Below, piece after piece: positions 43,380 through 54,679 of a DNA stretch of 64,000 bases. Position 1 is the first letter of the stretch. Each line of letters starts with the position of its first letter. A program made the translations under genes and the position numbers. Below the pieces are notes generated by a model, which was not told the DNA's origin, ran no database searches, and saw nothing but the letters and a program-made list of their open reading frames with translations. This DNA is from Alloascoidea africana. Taxonomy: Eukaryota > Ascomycota > Alloascoideomycetes > Alloascoideales > Alloascoideaceae. Where the stretch lies: the NCBI GenBank assembly GCA_030581615.1, contig JAKTTT010000064.1, positions 1 to 64,000 of the forward strand, in the 5' to 3' direction.

Positions 43380-43984
43380 CTATAAATTTGCCAATAGGTT
43401 CACTTCCAAAATGTACTTTCCCTCTTTATATCGCTCTTGTCGTTCTTCCGCTTTGCAGTATTTCCAACCAACCACTGTTCCGCATTGATGGCATGCAATG
43501 TCTCGGACATAGTACTGACCGGTCATCATTATTCGCCGCTCAAGGTCCTTTTCAACAATGTTTACCCTAAAACAATGGGGGAGCACCTTATCAGTTAGTA
43601 GAAGTACGGTGTTGTTTTATTATTGTAGTTTTTGAGCTTGGGAAAGGGAAAGAAGAAGAAAGGGATTGGGGATCAGAGGGTTCCTTTCCTAGTGATAATA
43701 ACCTACGCATTCTCCATCAGCATAGCATGACCGTGCTGCCCTGTAAAGTTCTAATTGATAAGAGGATAAAAGCTTTAGTAAGGAGATCTTATAAATAATA
43801 TTCCCATTCCCCATCATCAAGCTCTTCGAATAGATTGGAAACCCAAAAAGGCTCACATGAGGCTCACTTTCGAGATGACTTGGTTTGAAACTGATAGGTG
43901 CGTCCTGCAGTTTTTGCACCCGTAGATACAGACGGTTTTCTCATAGGAGGAGGTATCTAGGTACTTTGAGTATCGGAGTCCCAT
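43380..43984 (-). CDS. MOH1: Moh1/Yippee-type zinc-binding protein, three exons
   Basis: Yippee proteins are small zinc-binding folds; baker's yeast Moh1 is linked to stationary-phase survival. Exons: 43984-43868, 43750-43707 and 43566-43380, giving 115 residues. Introns are 117 and 140 bases, the second with a TACTAAC branch point. The start MGLRYSKYLD is nearly that of Moh1. The two zinc-binding pairs are YGCKNC (residues 21-26) and IACHQC. FTGQHGHAMLMENA, RRIMMTGQYYVRDI and VVGWKYCKAEE match the family, as does the closing YKEGKYILEV. The 44-base middle exon is easily missed, so automatic annotation may have lost this gene. Confidence 0.92.
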
Positions 43985-45173
43985 GGATAAGAGGCTTTGG
44001 GAAGATCAACGGGCGGTGGCGAGTAAGGCAGGCAGGACTAGGGCACGGGCCAGGGCTAGGGCCAGGACTGGGATACGGGAGAATCTGATAGGATGGAGGA
44101 GTACAAGAGGAAAGAAAGCGAGCGAGCGAGGCCTGGCTTCCTTTATATTAGTGTGGAATTATTTTAGATTTGCCTCAGTAGTGTGTCATTCACTCGCTAC
44201 TGGCACAAGTAAACCACCATATTATATTATCAGTCTGGGATGTGGGCTAAAACCTTCCTCGGAACGAGCGTTTAGACGGGTGATCCAGCAGATACAGCCA
44301 TGTCCCAGGGGCGAACGAGTGACTGCTGCCACTGGAGATAGAGGCCCCGGCGAAACGGCATGTTTCCGATACAAAAAGGTCGATGTTTGGCTCGACGGGA
44401 TACGCCATCTGGCTGATCTCAGTCTGCTCATCAATCTGCTATCGGGGCATCGCGCAATAAGCTTTGGGCACTCACGATAAAGCGCTGTGGACCTCGGCGT
44501 CTAACAAAGTTTCCAGGATAATCAGAATGCGAGTCTGTGTGTTCCTGCTCGACTAAGCTTTGTCGGGTCCCAACTTGAGTTTGTAAGAGGTTATCGTGCT
44601 TCTGGATAGCGTGCTCGAAACGGGACCGTTGTATAGACTGTTTAACAGGACATATAATTGACCAGGGGTGTCTCTTTATAAGTGCATTTCACACCTCGTT
44701 TTAATATGTGTAGAATGTTGTTTTAAAACCGGACCGTCTACCCAAACACTCTCTCCCCAATAGAGATGGCTATGGGAGATAGGCAAAGTCATTCCAACCC
44801 GAGAATTGCAGTCCTGTGTTTCATAGAGTTACAGACATTGTTTGTCTGTGGCAGTACAGCGCATGTTAGCAAGTAAGATCACTCGCTCTTTATCAACGCC
44901 AAAATACGGGTATTCTGTTGGTATCTAAGTCCTCAATAAAATTGTTATATAGGCATGAAGTAATTGGTTTATACAAGACAAGTCCCGAATGGCAAGCAAC
45001 CCAACGTTAGCCCTGACACAAAAAGGAAAAACATGAAACGTATGCAGTAAAAGACACAAAAAAGGTAAAAAAAATAGAGAAGCACATTGGGATAAGACAG
45101 TAGTAAAAAAAGCAAAGACTAAAAAAAACCAAACCTAGTCATTTTTTGTATTGTTCCCGAATTCTAGCCATGT
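43985..45173. other. Intergenic, 1.2 kb, MOH1 promoter side
   Basis: Upstream of MOH1 and 3' of the small gene at 45174. It contains AGGGG elements, the stress-response (STRE) core, near 44306-44310 and 44664-44668. That fits a stress-induced MOH1 but could be chance. A 165-codon plus-strand frame starting opposite the MOH1 start codon was rejected. Confidence 0.45.
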
Positions 45174-45605
45174 TTAGTTCATGATGAAACTGGCAAAGTT
45201 ATAAAAACATTGAACCATTTGATTTCCTCTATGTCTTTCCAAATCATGCGGGATAATTGCTTTTCTGAAAACTTTGATTTGGTCTTCAGCCGCTCTAATC
45301 CATTTCCTCCTTGTTCTTCCTTGTGAATTCCACCATGTTGGTCGAAACTGGATCAATTCTCCATTTCTTTCATATCGAGAGATGAAAAGATCAAAATATT
45401 CCAAATCTCCATCCATAGTGCCATGTCGAGGCTCAAATGGTCCATGACCCATTCCTGATTCTCTCAAGAGATAAAAACAGTATATTTTGAAACTTATGAT
45501 AAAAAGAGAAAACGCTTCGGATTCGTCATTTCGTGTTAAAAGTTGTTTAAAGTCGTTTGGAACGGTGGGAATTGAGAAAGAATCCCAATTGTAAAGGGTT
45601 AACAT
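45174..45605 (-). CDS. Small unknown protein, paralogue of the 49345 gene
   Basis: 143 residues with ATG at 45605. No signal peptide or membrane segment. The sequence is well mixed, with aromatic residues spread throughout, unlike a chance frame in AT-rich DNA. The segment SFKIYCFYLL (38-47), then YFDLFISRYERNGELIQF (about 75-92) and the QMVQCFYNFASFIM end have counterparts at the same relative places in the gene at 49345. Each has the F-K-[IL]-Y-C-[FY] core. A TATA-like ATTTATAATA lies about 10-20 bases before the ATG. I do not recognise the family and propose no function. Confidence 0.6.
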   Translation of the reverse strand: MLTLYNWDSFSIPTVPNDFKQLLTRNDESEAFSLFIISFKIYCFYLLRESGMGHGPFEPRHGTMDGDLEYFDLFISRYERNGELIQFRPTWWNSQGRTRRKWIRAAEDQIKVFRKAIIPHDLERHRGNQMVQCFYNFASFIMN

Positions 45606-48600
45606 TGAGCTTTTATTATAAATATGTGTTGATTATTTGTTGTGGTGATTGATTTCAGAAACCTCTTGTTGGGAAAGGTACAGGCGAGTAGGCGAAGTCA
45701 ACAATTCTTATTCTTTAGAGAGCGATGTTGGCATATGACAGTCCATTGAAAAAGGAAGGGCAGAAACGGAGACTAATAAACAAAAGAAAGGGCAAAAAAG
45801 AAAGTGAGATTTGAAAATCCCAAAAGAGAAAGTTACTGTTTAATAGTCTTTTTTACTATTTAAGACCAAAAAGAAGAAAAATGAATCACAAAAAATGAGA
45901 AAAAGGAAGATCCATTTCCAATTCTTTTTATACCTGGACGGTTTTGTTTCCCTGTTTTGCTTTTATTTCAAAAAATTGTTTCTTATTCTTGGCGGGGTTA
46001 TATTTCAGCATATGAGGATTCTTCTGGAAAAATCTCTAGCATGAATGAATGACTGACTGACTGACTGATTTTTTGTCTGTTTTGGTAAATTGGGCAACAG
46101 AAGCTCATTTTGCATGAACAAAAAGAATGGGAAAAAGGCATCAAAAGTGACAGAATTATCAAAACGATTATGAATGTGGGATTTTTTTGGCTTGATCAAT
46201 CTCATCTCAATCTATAACTAGATTACAATTCCAAAAGATTTCTTTTTCCCCCCATTTTCTTACTTGATTAAATCTGTGTAGAAGGAAGCAAAGAAATGTG
46301 TTGACGTGTTTCTTATTTGTCTTTTTCCTTCCAGTTGATCCCGTTCCTGAACAAAAAGACATTCCCGAGGTTAGAAAAAATATTTCTGTAATGTGAATGC
46401 AATCTGCATCTTTTCTTTTAATTCATCATGCGAAATTACGTCTCCTAGGGTGGGAGAGCAGAGAGCAGCAGCAGCATCATTACTATTTAATCTACTCTGT
46501 CAGTCACTGGTGACTCAATTTGAATGTAATTGGCATCTCGAGAAACTGAGAAGAGGATACGGACAACACCCATGGCAATATTCTATTAGATAACAAACAT
46601 AGGAAAAAAGGGGGGAATAGCGTCAGGCAAGACATTAAATATAGATGGAATGAGAATGATGATCTGTACTAATATAGATATCCGTGACTTGCCATTTACA
46701 AATACCCTACGTAATTGTTACATAGATAAGAACAATAAAATAAACAGAAAACAAAAAGGGCCACGAGTTCATGGTCCAGGAATAAAAAAACAGAAAGAGA
46801 AAGTGAAAGAGAAAGTGAAACGAAAACCACCCAAGAAAAAAGAATAAAAATAAAATAAACGGCAACGGCTAGCACGGAGCGTGAGGAAAACCTGATTGGA
46901 CAAGACTCGAATAGGTGCCCCCAAATGCCCTGCGTTTTCATCCCAATTGACTCTCAATTCTAAGATAAATTTTCCTGTGATTCTTTTCTTTGGGGGGTTT
47001 TTTAAACCGAGAATTTAATATTCCTAAATTTTTAGTGTATAGAAGGAAAAAAGGTACCCAAAAATTCAAATTGTGGTTACCCCTTTTTGTTTTCACTGCA
47101 TTTTTAAAATGATTTGGGGGAAATTATCTCCGGGCGCCGGAGGATTAGAAGAAAAAAGTACAATGTCAAATCCGAACTTTAACTCGGGAAAGACCGTTTC
47201 GGAATCTTCCTGTGTATCTCTACCAATAAGAAGTTACATTTACATATGTACTGATTGACTATACTGGTATTGTCATCTTCTCAATGAGGTAAACAAAATT
47301 TTAAATGAGCATTGGACCAAATGTAGACTCTTTTTGCACATATTGAAAAATTGAGTATATGAGAGTGGTGACATGTTGAGTTTTTCTGCCTTTCAGGTTT
47401 CAAAAAAACTCAAGAATTTGTTTGATTCTTGGAATACAACAACAACCTTGCCTGCGTCTCCACACCCCCCGTCTCAAAGCTTTTCAAATGCGTGAACATT
47501 TTTGAATCAATGAAAAAAACTCCAATAGTAGGAACATTTGTTGATCATTTTGGATTGTAGTGTTGAGCAGAAACGACAAGACAGGGATATCACTAGTTGT
47601 TCAAAAATAAAACTACTGGATGTTGACGTTACACAATCTGTAGAACTCGAACTTTTGTGCCAGGTCAAGGATTCTTAGATCGCTCTCTCAGGTTGTTAAG
47701 CTCGTCATTTAAAACAGGATGATCGATATGATTTCCCAACATTGATTGATAGTTTATGCTCTGTGTTTTGGGCTCCATTAGTGGCACAACAGTTTTAGAT
47801 GTCCATGCAGCAGATTCCATATTGCATTTTTGTATTTCCCAATACTCTTCGGTGCACCTCTGAATTTTTTTTTTTTTTCATCTGTTCTTTAATTTCTCAT
47901 GTTCTGATAAGCATACACTTTTCTTTCGCCACACTGTGATTTCTTTTCTCTTTCTTTTCCTTCTTTTAAAAAGGAATAATCGATGCAGAATCGTACACTT
48001 ACAATAGAAACGGTTTTTTGTTTTGTTTTTCGCTTCACTTGCTTAACCGCGCCGATTTTTCAAAAGCTTGTTTTTTTTGCTATCGTTGAAAAACCGCGAT
48101 ATGCTTGAGTTAGATGCAGACCCTGTTTTGCTCTGGTTTAACAAGCTGCCGGCCTTATCTGCTATACTGTCTCATCAGCGTTTTTAGACATCAAGTTTCA
48201 AATTTTCTTTTGCATACAACATGAATCCATCTCTTGTTTTCAATTTCATAAACACATAATATGGTATGGTATAGTCATAACAGTTCGGTGGTGCGGGGAG
48301 TACAAGAGTTGGAACCAAAGATGAATAAAACAAACAGCAAATGGGAGAAGATGTTTGTTCAATTTCTTACCTGTCTTAGCTCTCTGCCTTCACGTTTCAA
48401 GCAGAGAGTGCAAAAATAAAAAGCACACACACACATTTCAGGAAAAATTCCCCAACTCCCTTTTCCTTCTCTAGCTTTTAAGGAAAAGCATCATTGTGCT
48501 TCGTATACTTTAGACATTATGACCAAGGATAAATTTGATGGTAAGAGGGTGGGTATTCCAGCTTCTATTTCAATACACCTCCGGGATTAAATCAAGACTT

Positions 48601-49344
48601 TTTTGGTTGATTACAATGCCACATGTATTACCTCTGGCCATTGTTTGGCCCAGTTCATCTTTGGTTCCTCCTTGATAGCATGTTTCTGGCAGTTCAAGGT
48701 GCACGTTAACGCTTATCCACGAACAAAAATACCCCAAAATAATAGTCTATTCTCTAATGACGCTTACACTTTGTTTTCATTTCTAGTTTGAGGTGGGGAT
48801 GGCTATTATATGCAAGAAGAGTGGTCCAGACTGAGTCGGACACTGAAGAATGACCATACGATAAAAGTTAATCTCTATTGTAGATCTTTTTCTGTCATAA
48901 ACAAGATGAGATGGGAAAGAGAAAGAGAAAGAGAAGAGTTTGCAAAATAGCCATGCCAGGCTTGAACCCCTCGCTTCCCAGGGAGAATTATAGAACAAAA
49001 CGTGTATGTATAGTGAAAGGCGTTAACAAAACCATGGAACAGACATCAACAACAATAACAACAACAGGAACAAGAACAGGAAAAAAACCAAGGACATATG
49101 CTATAGGATATAGACAAGAAGATATTCACAAGAGCTCGGACATGCTGTACATTATTATAGCTTGAACAAAAAGAAAGGAAAATGACATCATTACCATCGT
49201 GATCATCGTTATCTGACCGCCTCCGATTTTGCATTTTTGTTTTATCTCGATCGTGATTGTGACCTCGATTTGGACCGAGAACAAGAACAGGAACGGGAAC
49301 AGGATCTGAATCTGGATCTCAACCTCCATCATCATGATAATAAA
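45606..49344. other. Intergenic, 3.7 kb between the two small paralogues
   Basis: No convincing gene. AT-rich, with an ACTG repeat near 46050-46069, a CA repeat near 48424-48434 and many A or T homopolymers. This gap separates the paralogous small genes at 45174 and 49345 and could contain decayed copies, but none was recognised. Confidence 0.45.
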
Positions 49345-49800
49345 TTAAAGGCTTCTGCTCATCATGACATGCCATGCATAGATACGCATCTGTTCCATCG
49401 TGGCAGCATCATATTCTTGAAGGATATCGATGGGCTTGAGGGGGGTTTTGAAATCTCGTCTCGCGTAGGTGTACAGCCCTTCCATTTTGGCCTTCCCCCA
49501 GTATTCGTTGTTTTTGGTCCATGCACTGAACTGAAGTCTTTTATATCTGATTGTAAAATGGATAAAATGGTCGAAACCGAGTTTTTCATTGGGACAATAA
49601 GGGCCTCTTGTTTGGTGTTGTTCAAGAGCACATCTATATCGATCTTCTTTGCCCCGATGAGCCATTTGGCATTTTGTTCTCAAATCGTAGCAATATAGTT
49701 TAAAAGCGTAAACGACTCTTTTGAATTGTTCTTGATCGGAAAGTCCTCGTAGAACTATATCGTTAACTTCGGGATCACGCTCATCTCTATGCGCATGCAT
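49345..49800 (-). CDS. Small unknown protein, paralogue of the 45174 gene
   Basis: 151 residues with ATG at 49800. Charged N-terminus (MHAHRDERDPEVNDI), then FKRVVYAFKLYCYDL (26-40), a Cys/His-containing insertion (RYRCALEQHQTRGPYC), FDHFIHFTIRYKRLQF (76-91) and an end MEQMRIYAWHVMM. The order and spacing of these blocks match the 45174 gene, with an insertion of about ten residues after the first block. There are three cysteines, but no recognised metal-binding motif. Transcribed in the same direction as its relative, 3.7 kb upstream of it. No function is proposed. Confidence 0.6.
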   Translation of the reverse strand: MHAHRDERDPEVNDIVLRGLSDQEQFKRVVYAFKLYCYDLRTKCQMAHRGKEDRYRCALEQHQTRGPYCPNEKLGFDHFIHFTIRYKRLQFSAWTKNNEYWGKAKMEGLYTYARRDFKTPLKPIDILQEYDAATMEQMRIYAWHVMMSRSL

Positions 49801-50794
49801 TGTAAGCCTGCTTCTTTTTGTTCTTTTTGTTCTTTTTTAACTTTTTTTTTTCTTTTTTTTTCTTTTTTTTTCTGTTTAGTGTCGCTATACTCTAGTCGTA
49901 GATAAGTATTGTGGTCAGATTTGGGGGAAAGTTGATTGTGGTGTAAAGATCTACCAGTTGAGAGCTCACTACAGAGCCGAGTGAGTGACCGAAGGAGTAA
50001 TAAAACAAGAAGGAAATATATATATATGTAAAAAAAAAAAAGAAAGAGAGGAAAAATCATACACGTAAATACAAAAGTATTTATACATGGCTATGGCTAC
50101 TAGGACTTTGCTTTAGCGATATGTGGGGTGTAATAGAAATAATAAATAAATAATCTTGGGAAGCTGGTCTGCCTTCCGTATCTTGTAATCACAAGATGTT
50201 TGGTCAGCCAGCCAGTCCCAGTTCCAATTTTGACCGACATTTTAGCATCACCTTACACGTTTACATTCTGAGGGAACAAATGAAGAGTAATAAATAGAAG
50301 GAGGAAGAAACTTGCCGGGCGGGAGGATTATTTGACAGAAGAACGCTTAGCGCTTTAGGTCTTTGCTTTTTGGTCTGGGCTTGTGCATGGCAGGTACGGG
50401 TACTAAACCCTATGGAGATGGACAAATGCCAATGCAAATACAATAGAATCAGAACTAACCGGAACACCAGGATGGGAGTGTGAATTTCGTTTGGGAACAC
50501 AGTGGCCTATAGAAGTAGACACAAACCGTGTAGAGATGCATCAGGCTAGAACGGGAAAGCGAGAGGTGTCCAGCCCGACCAACTGGAGCTAATTGCAAAT
50601 GTGCTGTTCCCCAGAAGTCCATCCGATACAGTTCTGACAGCTCAGCTCAGCTCAGACGAGACGAGACGAGCCCAGATCGGCGTGTCAATCGGACACGCCC
50701 TCGGTTCCGATGGGCAGAGCAGGAGAGCAGCAGAGCAGGAGAGAAGGAGGATAGAAAGCCTTCCGACGCCATTGACCTCGCCATTGGTGGCATT

Positions 50795-50827
50795 ACCGTC
50801 ACCGTCACCGTCACCGTCACCGTCACC
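50795..50827 (+). repeat. ACCGTC hexamer repeat in RHO1 promoter
   Basis: Five and a half perfect 6-base units in the GC-rich island upstream of RHO1. Confidence 0.85.
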
Positions 50828-50840
50828 AGCCATTGCAATC

Positions 50841-50878
50841 GCCCATGGCCTCTGCCCATGGCCACTGCCCATGGCTGC
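50841..50878 (+). repeat. Triple GCCCATGG tandem in RHO1 promoter
   Basis: Three GCCCATGG units spaced 13-15 bases apart, directly after the hexamer repeat. Each contains the palindrome CCATGG. It could be a regulatory array or a simple expansion. Confidence 0.6.
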
Positions 50879-51129
50879 TGTCACAGCTACTGGCATCGCT
50901 GCTGGCATTGCTGTGGACATCGCTGTTTCCACTTTCCACGCCCCGTGGACATTCCTGGGCCCGGCCGGAACCCGACCGCCACCGACCGGGGCCCGCCAGC
51001 GCACCCCGTCCCCGGCTCCGGGTGCTGCCCGGGGTTACCCTGCGCTGGGGCACATTCCCTCCGCCAATCTGCCGCCCTCTCCCTCTCTTTCCTGTCTCTC
51101 AGTGCCATTCATCTCACTAATTACCAAAG

Positions 51130-51698
51130 GTAAGTAGCGCTGTTCCGCACGCCCTCCAGCCTGGGTGTTTTTGCTCTTCTTCTCCTTCCAGATCTCCTCG
51201 CCATGCTCTTTTCCCCCCTGTGCGCCTGGCCCTCGGGGGCTGGGTGGTGCGTAACATCCGTCGGTGGCAGTGCTTGTGTTGTGTTGTGTTTTTTTTTTTT
51301 GAGGGTGCTGTGTGTGGGCACCACGACAGTCGAAAAATTGGCGCCTCCCTAATACAGCCTAGTGTATTCTGTTGTTTTTTTGCCATTTCGACAGAAAAAG
51401 AAATTGGGAAAAAAATAAATATATAACAAGTACATGCCCAGACACCGTTACAACTCTCTATTGACCCCATTCTGAGCCATTCCAAATGTTTGTTTTCATT
51501 GCTATTTTTATGGTTTTCTCCTCCCCTTGCACCTGAAGGGGAGAGAGAAAAGGAAGGGGGGGGGATAAGAAGAGAGAAGGAGAACAACAAATGCTTTTCC
51601 TTCCCACAGTATCCCTTCATTTCATTTTTTTTAATCGGCCGTCTATCTCTCTACCTGATACTAACTAATTGTCCTTGTCTTTTTTTCTTCAAAAACAG
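51130..51698 (+). other. Intron in the RHO1 5' leader
   Basis: 569 bases with a perfect GTAAGT donor at 51130, a TACTAAC branch point near 51658-51664, a pyrimidine tract and a CAG acceptor ending directly before the RHO1 ATG at 51699. The first exon is therefore untranslated. Confidence 0.8.
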
Positions 51699-52432
51699 AT
51701 GCCTGCTGCTCCTTCAGATCTCCGCAGAAAGCTCGTCATCGTTGGCGACGGTGCTTGTGGTAAAACCTGTCTTTTAATGTAAGTGGCCATACATGTTTCT
51801 GTCTTTGCCATCCATTCCTGTTTCCAACGACGACGACGACAACAACAATAGCAACAACAATTACCAGATCTAGGCAATTTTTCATTGATTCTAACAACAA
51901 TCTGCCTAGTGTTTTTTCAAAGGGAACATTTCCTGAAGTCTACGTTCCTACGGTCTTTGAGAACTACGTTGCCGATGTTGAAGTTGATGGCAGACGTGTT
52001 GAGTTGGCCTTATGGGATACAGCAGGTCAGGAAGATTACGATAGATTGAGACCTCTGAGTTATCCCGATTCCAACGTTATACTCATTTGCTTTGCAGTTG
52101 ATTTACCCGATTCTTTGGATAACGTCCAAGAAAAATGGATCAGTGAGGTTATGCACTTTTGCCAATCTGTTCCAATCATATTGGTCGGCTGTAAAGTAGA
52201 TCTCCGTAATGACCCAAGAACAATTGAGGAATTGAGGAAAATTTCCCAAGAACCCGTTTCTTCTGCTCAAGGCCAAAGCACTGCTGATAAAATTGGTGCT
52301 ATCAAGTATTTGGAATGTTCTGCAAAGACCGGTGAGGGTGTCCGTGAAGTGTTTGAAAACGCTACAAGAGCTGCGCTTGCAGGAAAGGAAAAGAAGCAGA
52401 ACAAGAGAAAGAAGAAGTGCATCATTCTATAA
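51699..52432 (+). CDS. RHO1: Rho1 GTPase
   Basis: Rho1 is the membrane GTPase that activates beta-1,3-glucan synthase and the Pkc1 cell-wall integrity pathway. Coding exons are 51699-51778 and 51910-52432 (intron 131 bases, GTAAGT, TTCTAAC, CCTAG), giving 200 residues. Motifs: P-loop GDGACGKT (15-22), effector loop [16 protein letters not shown] switch II, a CKVD guanine motif and the ECSAKTG loop. It ends in a polybasic stretch ([11 protein letters not shown]) and CIIL, a CAAX box predicted to be geranylgeranylated because of the final Leu. The Asp-Glu-type features and overall match favour Rho1 over Cdc42 or Rho2. A conserved leucine in RPLSYPD is encoded by CTG. Confidence 0.96.
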
Positions 52433-53737
52433 ACAACTGGCACATTTTTTTGATTGAAGAGATTGGCGTTGGTGGTGTTGTAATAAAGTAGCCAAAGAAA
52501 ATGAAATAATTAAAGGAAAGATGGAAAAGGGCAGAGAAAGAAAGAATGAAAAAAAAAAGAGAAAATCGAAAGAAAAAAAAAGTAAGAGCAGTTTTTTTTG
52601 ATTTTCTTCTTTCCTCATCCTCATCCTCCTCCTCCTTTTGTTCAATTTTCTATTCTTGTTGTTCTTCTTTTTTTGTTTTTTTACGCTCAGGAAAAAGACT
52701 CTATTTAGTGGAGTCTTAAAACCTATTAGCTTGATTTGTGATTATCAATCCAAATATCTGTTGAATCTGCTTTTTTAAGCGTCTTACTTTTTTCAACTTT
52801 TCACCTCCCCTTTCTCATCCATACCACCATGTCAAATTTTGCTTAATTCTTTGATACTAACCGGACCACCCGCCCTTGTTTTTTTTTTTCTTTTTTGTCC
52901 TTATTATAGTCAGTCGTCAAGTCATAACAACTCTTAATAATTATTATTTTTTTTGTTGTTGTTTAAAGTTTCTCCGAAAATAAACAAGAGTGTTTTGTTT
53001 GACCTTGGGTAAAAAAATCGCACACACTCTCTCTTATGCGCTGTCCTTTGTGGTATGATACAGTGTCAGTCAAATAAAGTAAGCCTGGATGTTGGATTCC
53101 CAAACCCAAACTCTACGCTTTTCAAATTCTCTTCTTGTGTTGTTTCTGCTAAACACTCACTCCTCCCTCTTCTATCTTCTACTTATACTTCTGCTTCTGC
53201 TTGTCCTCTTTTTTTTGCCTTTTTCTTTCCCTCTAATTTTCTTTTTTTAAATATATTTATGCTTTCAGTATTTAGTAAGTAATTCCCTTATTTTTTTTGT
53301 CTCCTGTCCTCTTTTCTTTTTTTTATTAACTTGCTCAAAGAGATAAATAAAGCAAAGAATGGTAAAGTTATAATCTAATTGAAAGATATATTGTGTGTCT
53401 GTGTTTGTGTAAATATGAATCAAAAAGATCTTGGATGGCGTATCTGCTGAGTCAGCGGGCTTCCCCCCTGTGTCAATGTTTCAATTTCAACAATAATTCA
53501 TTTGTTGATTTCATCCAAGCGGCGTTTCATCAGCTTTAGCGCCGCCCCAAGATTAATGACTGAAAGAGATTGATAGAGATATGTGGATGGCACACGACTT
53601 GGCCTCTTTTCTTTTTTTTTTTGTCGTGGGACCCTTGATAACTAAAATTACTCATCCATCCATATTTCTCCATAAAGGAGGTTCTACTACTCTCTACTAC
53701 ACGGTACTAATTGTGGAGCATCCATCCATTGTATTAC

Positions 53738-53768
53738 TCTAGATCTCGATCTAGATCTCGATCTGAGA
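53738..53768 (+). repeat. CTAGATCTCGAT repeat
   Basis: Two near-perfect 12-base units built from GATC-type hexamers. Confidence 0.7.
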
Positions 53769-54082
53769 GTCGTCAAACGTAAGGACACGCACACATCCAC
53801 CTGAATGTGAAATAGCAATTAAGCGTTTTCCCTCACGACGGAATTTGGGGCTTCGCGTTCATGATAACTATTCTTAGTAAAAATCACCAAAAAAAATGGA
53901 AGGACTAAAGATAGAAAAGTCGATTGGTTAAGGGAAATTTTTATTTCTCGGAGGCTTGGCTTAACCCTTCATTCAGGGCGATCAAGATCAGGCAGGGCTG
54001 AGCAGGGCAGGGCAAGGCTGAGCAGGGCATATCAGCCAGTACCAATAGTGCCAGAATTGAAAGAATCAACGCCTTGTGTGCT

Positions 54083-54110
54083 TACATTTACATTTACATT
54101 TACATTTACG
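54083..54110 (+). repeat. TTACAT hexamer repeat
   Basis: About four and a half perfect TTACAT units. In the small frame on the other strand they encode Val-Asn dipeptides. Confidence 0.85.
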
Positions 54111-54435
54111 CTTTTCCACTCGTGATTTATTTCTGACTCAAAGAGATAGAAGAGACAGGAATGCACGTGCAGTTTGGCAACGCCTGGAGGATGAGTCCAG
54201 ATCGTTGTTGTTCCAAGTCCGGATGTAACGTGGTTGTCAAAAGGAACAATAGCACGAATCCGTGGTTCTTTGGATGTTTTTCTGGTGATGGATGGATGTG
54301 TCAGGGACATTGATGTAGATATCGGTTAACTTTGGAAATGATTTGTAATGGAGTTGAATTACTTGGAATAGAAATTCAATTTTGGAAGGTTTTCTTAAGG
54401 ATTATGGTCCTGATTTATATCCCATCCTCATGTAT

Positions 54436-54461
54436 CAAGAACAAGAACAAGAACAAGAACC
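54436..54461 (+). repeat. AAGAAC hexamer repeat
   Basis: Four perfect AAGAAC units. Confidence 0.85.
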
Positions 54462-54653
54462 AAACCGATTAAAGAAACGTTATAAAATGCTCATTTTTTT
54501 TATTTATTATGCTTGGGGTTTGCGGCCACGGAAAACTCTGTTGCTCATATATACAAATTGATGAAGAAAGAAAGATTTAGGTTTTCACAAAATTATGCTT
54601 CTTTTCAGCAGTTTTCTTTTTTCTTCTTGCTTCTTGAAATACACTCTTTTTAT

Positions 54654-54679
54654 GGCCATGCCATGCCATGCCATGCCAT
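54654..54679 (+). repeat. CCATG pentamer repeat
   Basis: Five perfect CCATG units. Confidence 0.85.

Larger units (their letters stand above)
49801..51129. other. RHO1 upstream region with GC-rich island
   Basis: About 50640-51120 is strongly GC-rich and carries two tandem repeats and a GGTTACCC Reb1-like element (51033-51040). The last part before the splice donor at 51130 is pyrimidine-rich and probably holds the RHO1 transcription start. A frame from the ATG at 50871 runs into the intron and is not in frame with RHO1. It is probably not translated, or acts at most as an upstream frame. Confidence 0.5.

Noticed and set aside
43983-44480. 165-codon plus-strand frame overlapping the MOH1 start
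   Set aside because: It begins opposite the MOH1 start codon and has an Arg-Ala repeat from simple sequence. The MOH1 assignment on the other strand is strong.
48941-48985. B-box-like sequence suggesting a tRNA on the minus strand
   Set aside because: The T-arm stem does not pair beyond two bases and no acceptor stem could be formed.
50261-50500. 79-codon minus-strand frame with mitochondrial-like composition
   Set aside because: No recognised family and no start or splice context that supports it.
50871-51137. Frame in the GC-rich RHO1 leader, ending inside the intron
   Set aside because: Pro/Ala-rich as expected for random GC-rich DNA, and after splicing it is not in frame with RHO1.
54032-54310. 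92-codon ATG-started frame on the minus strand
   Set aside because: Part of it is the TTACAT repeat read as Val-Asn dipeptides, and nothing in the rest resembles a known domain. It stands alone in a 4.3 kb gene-free stretch.
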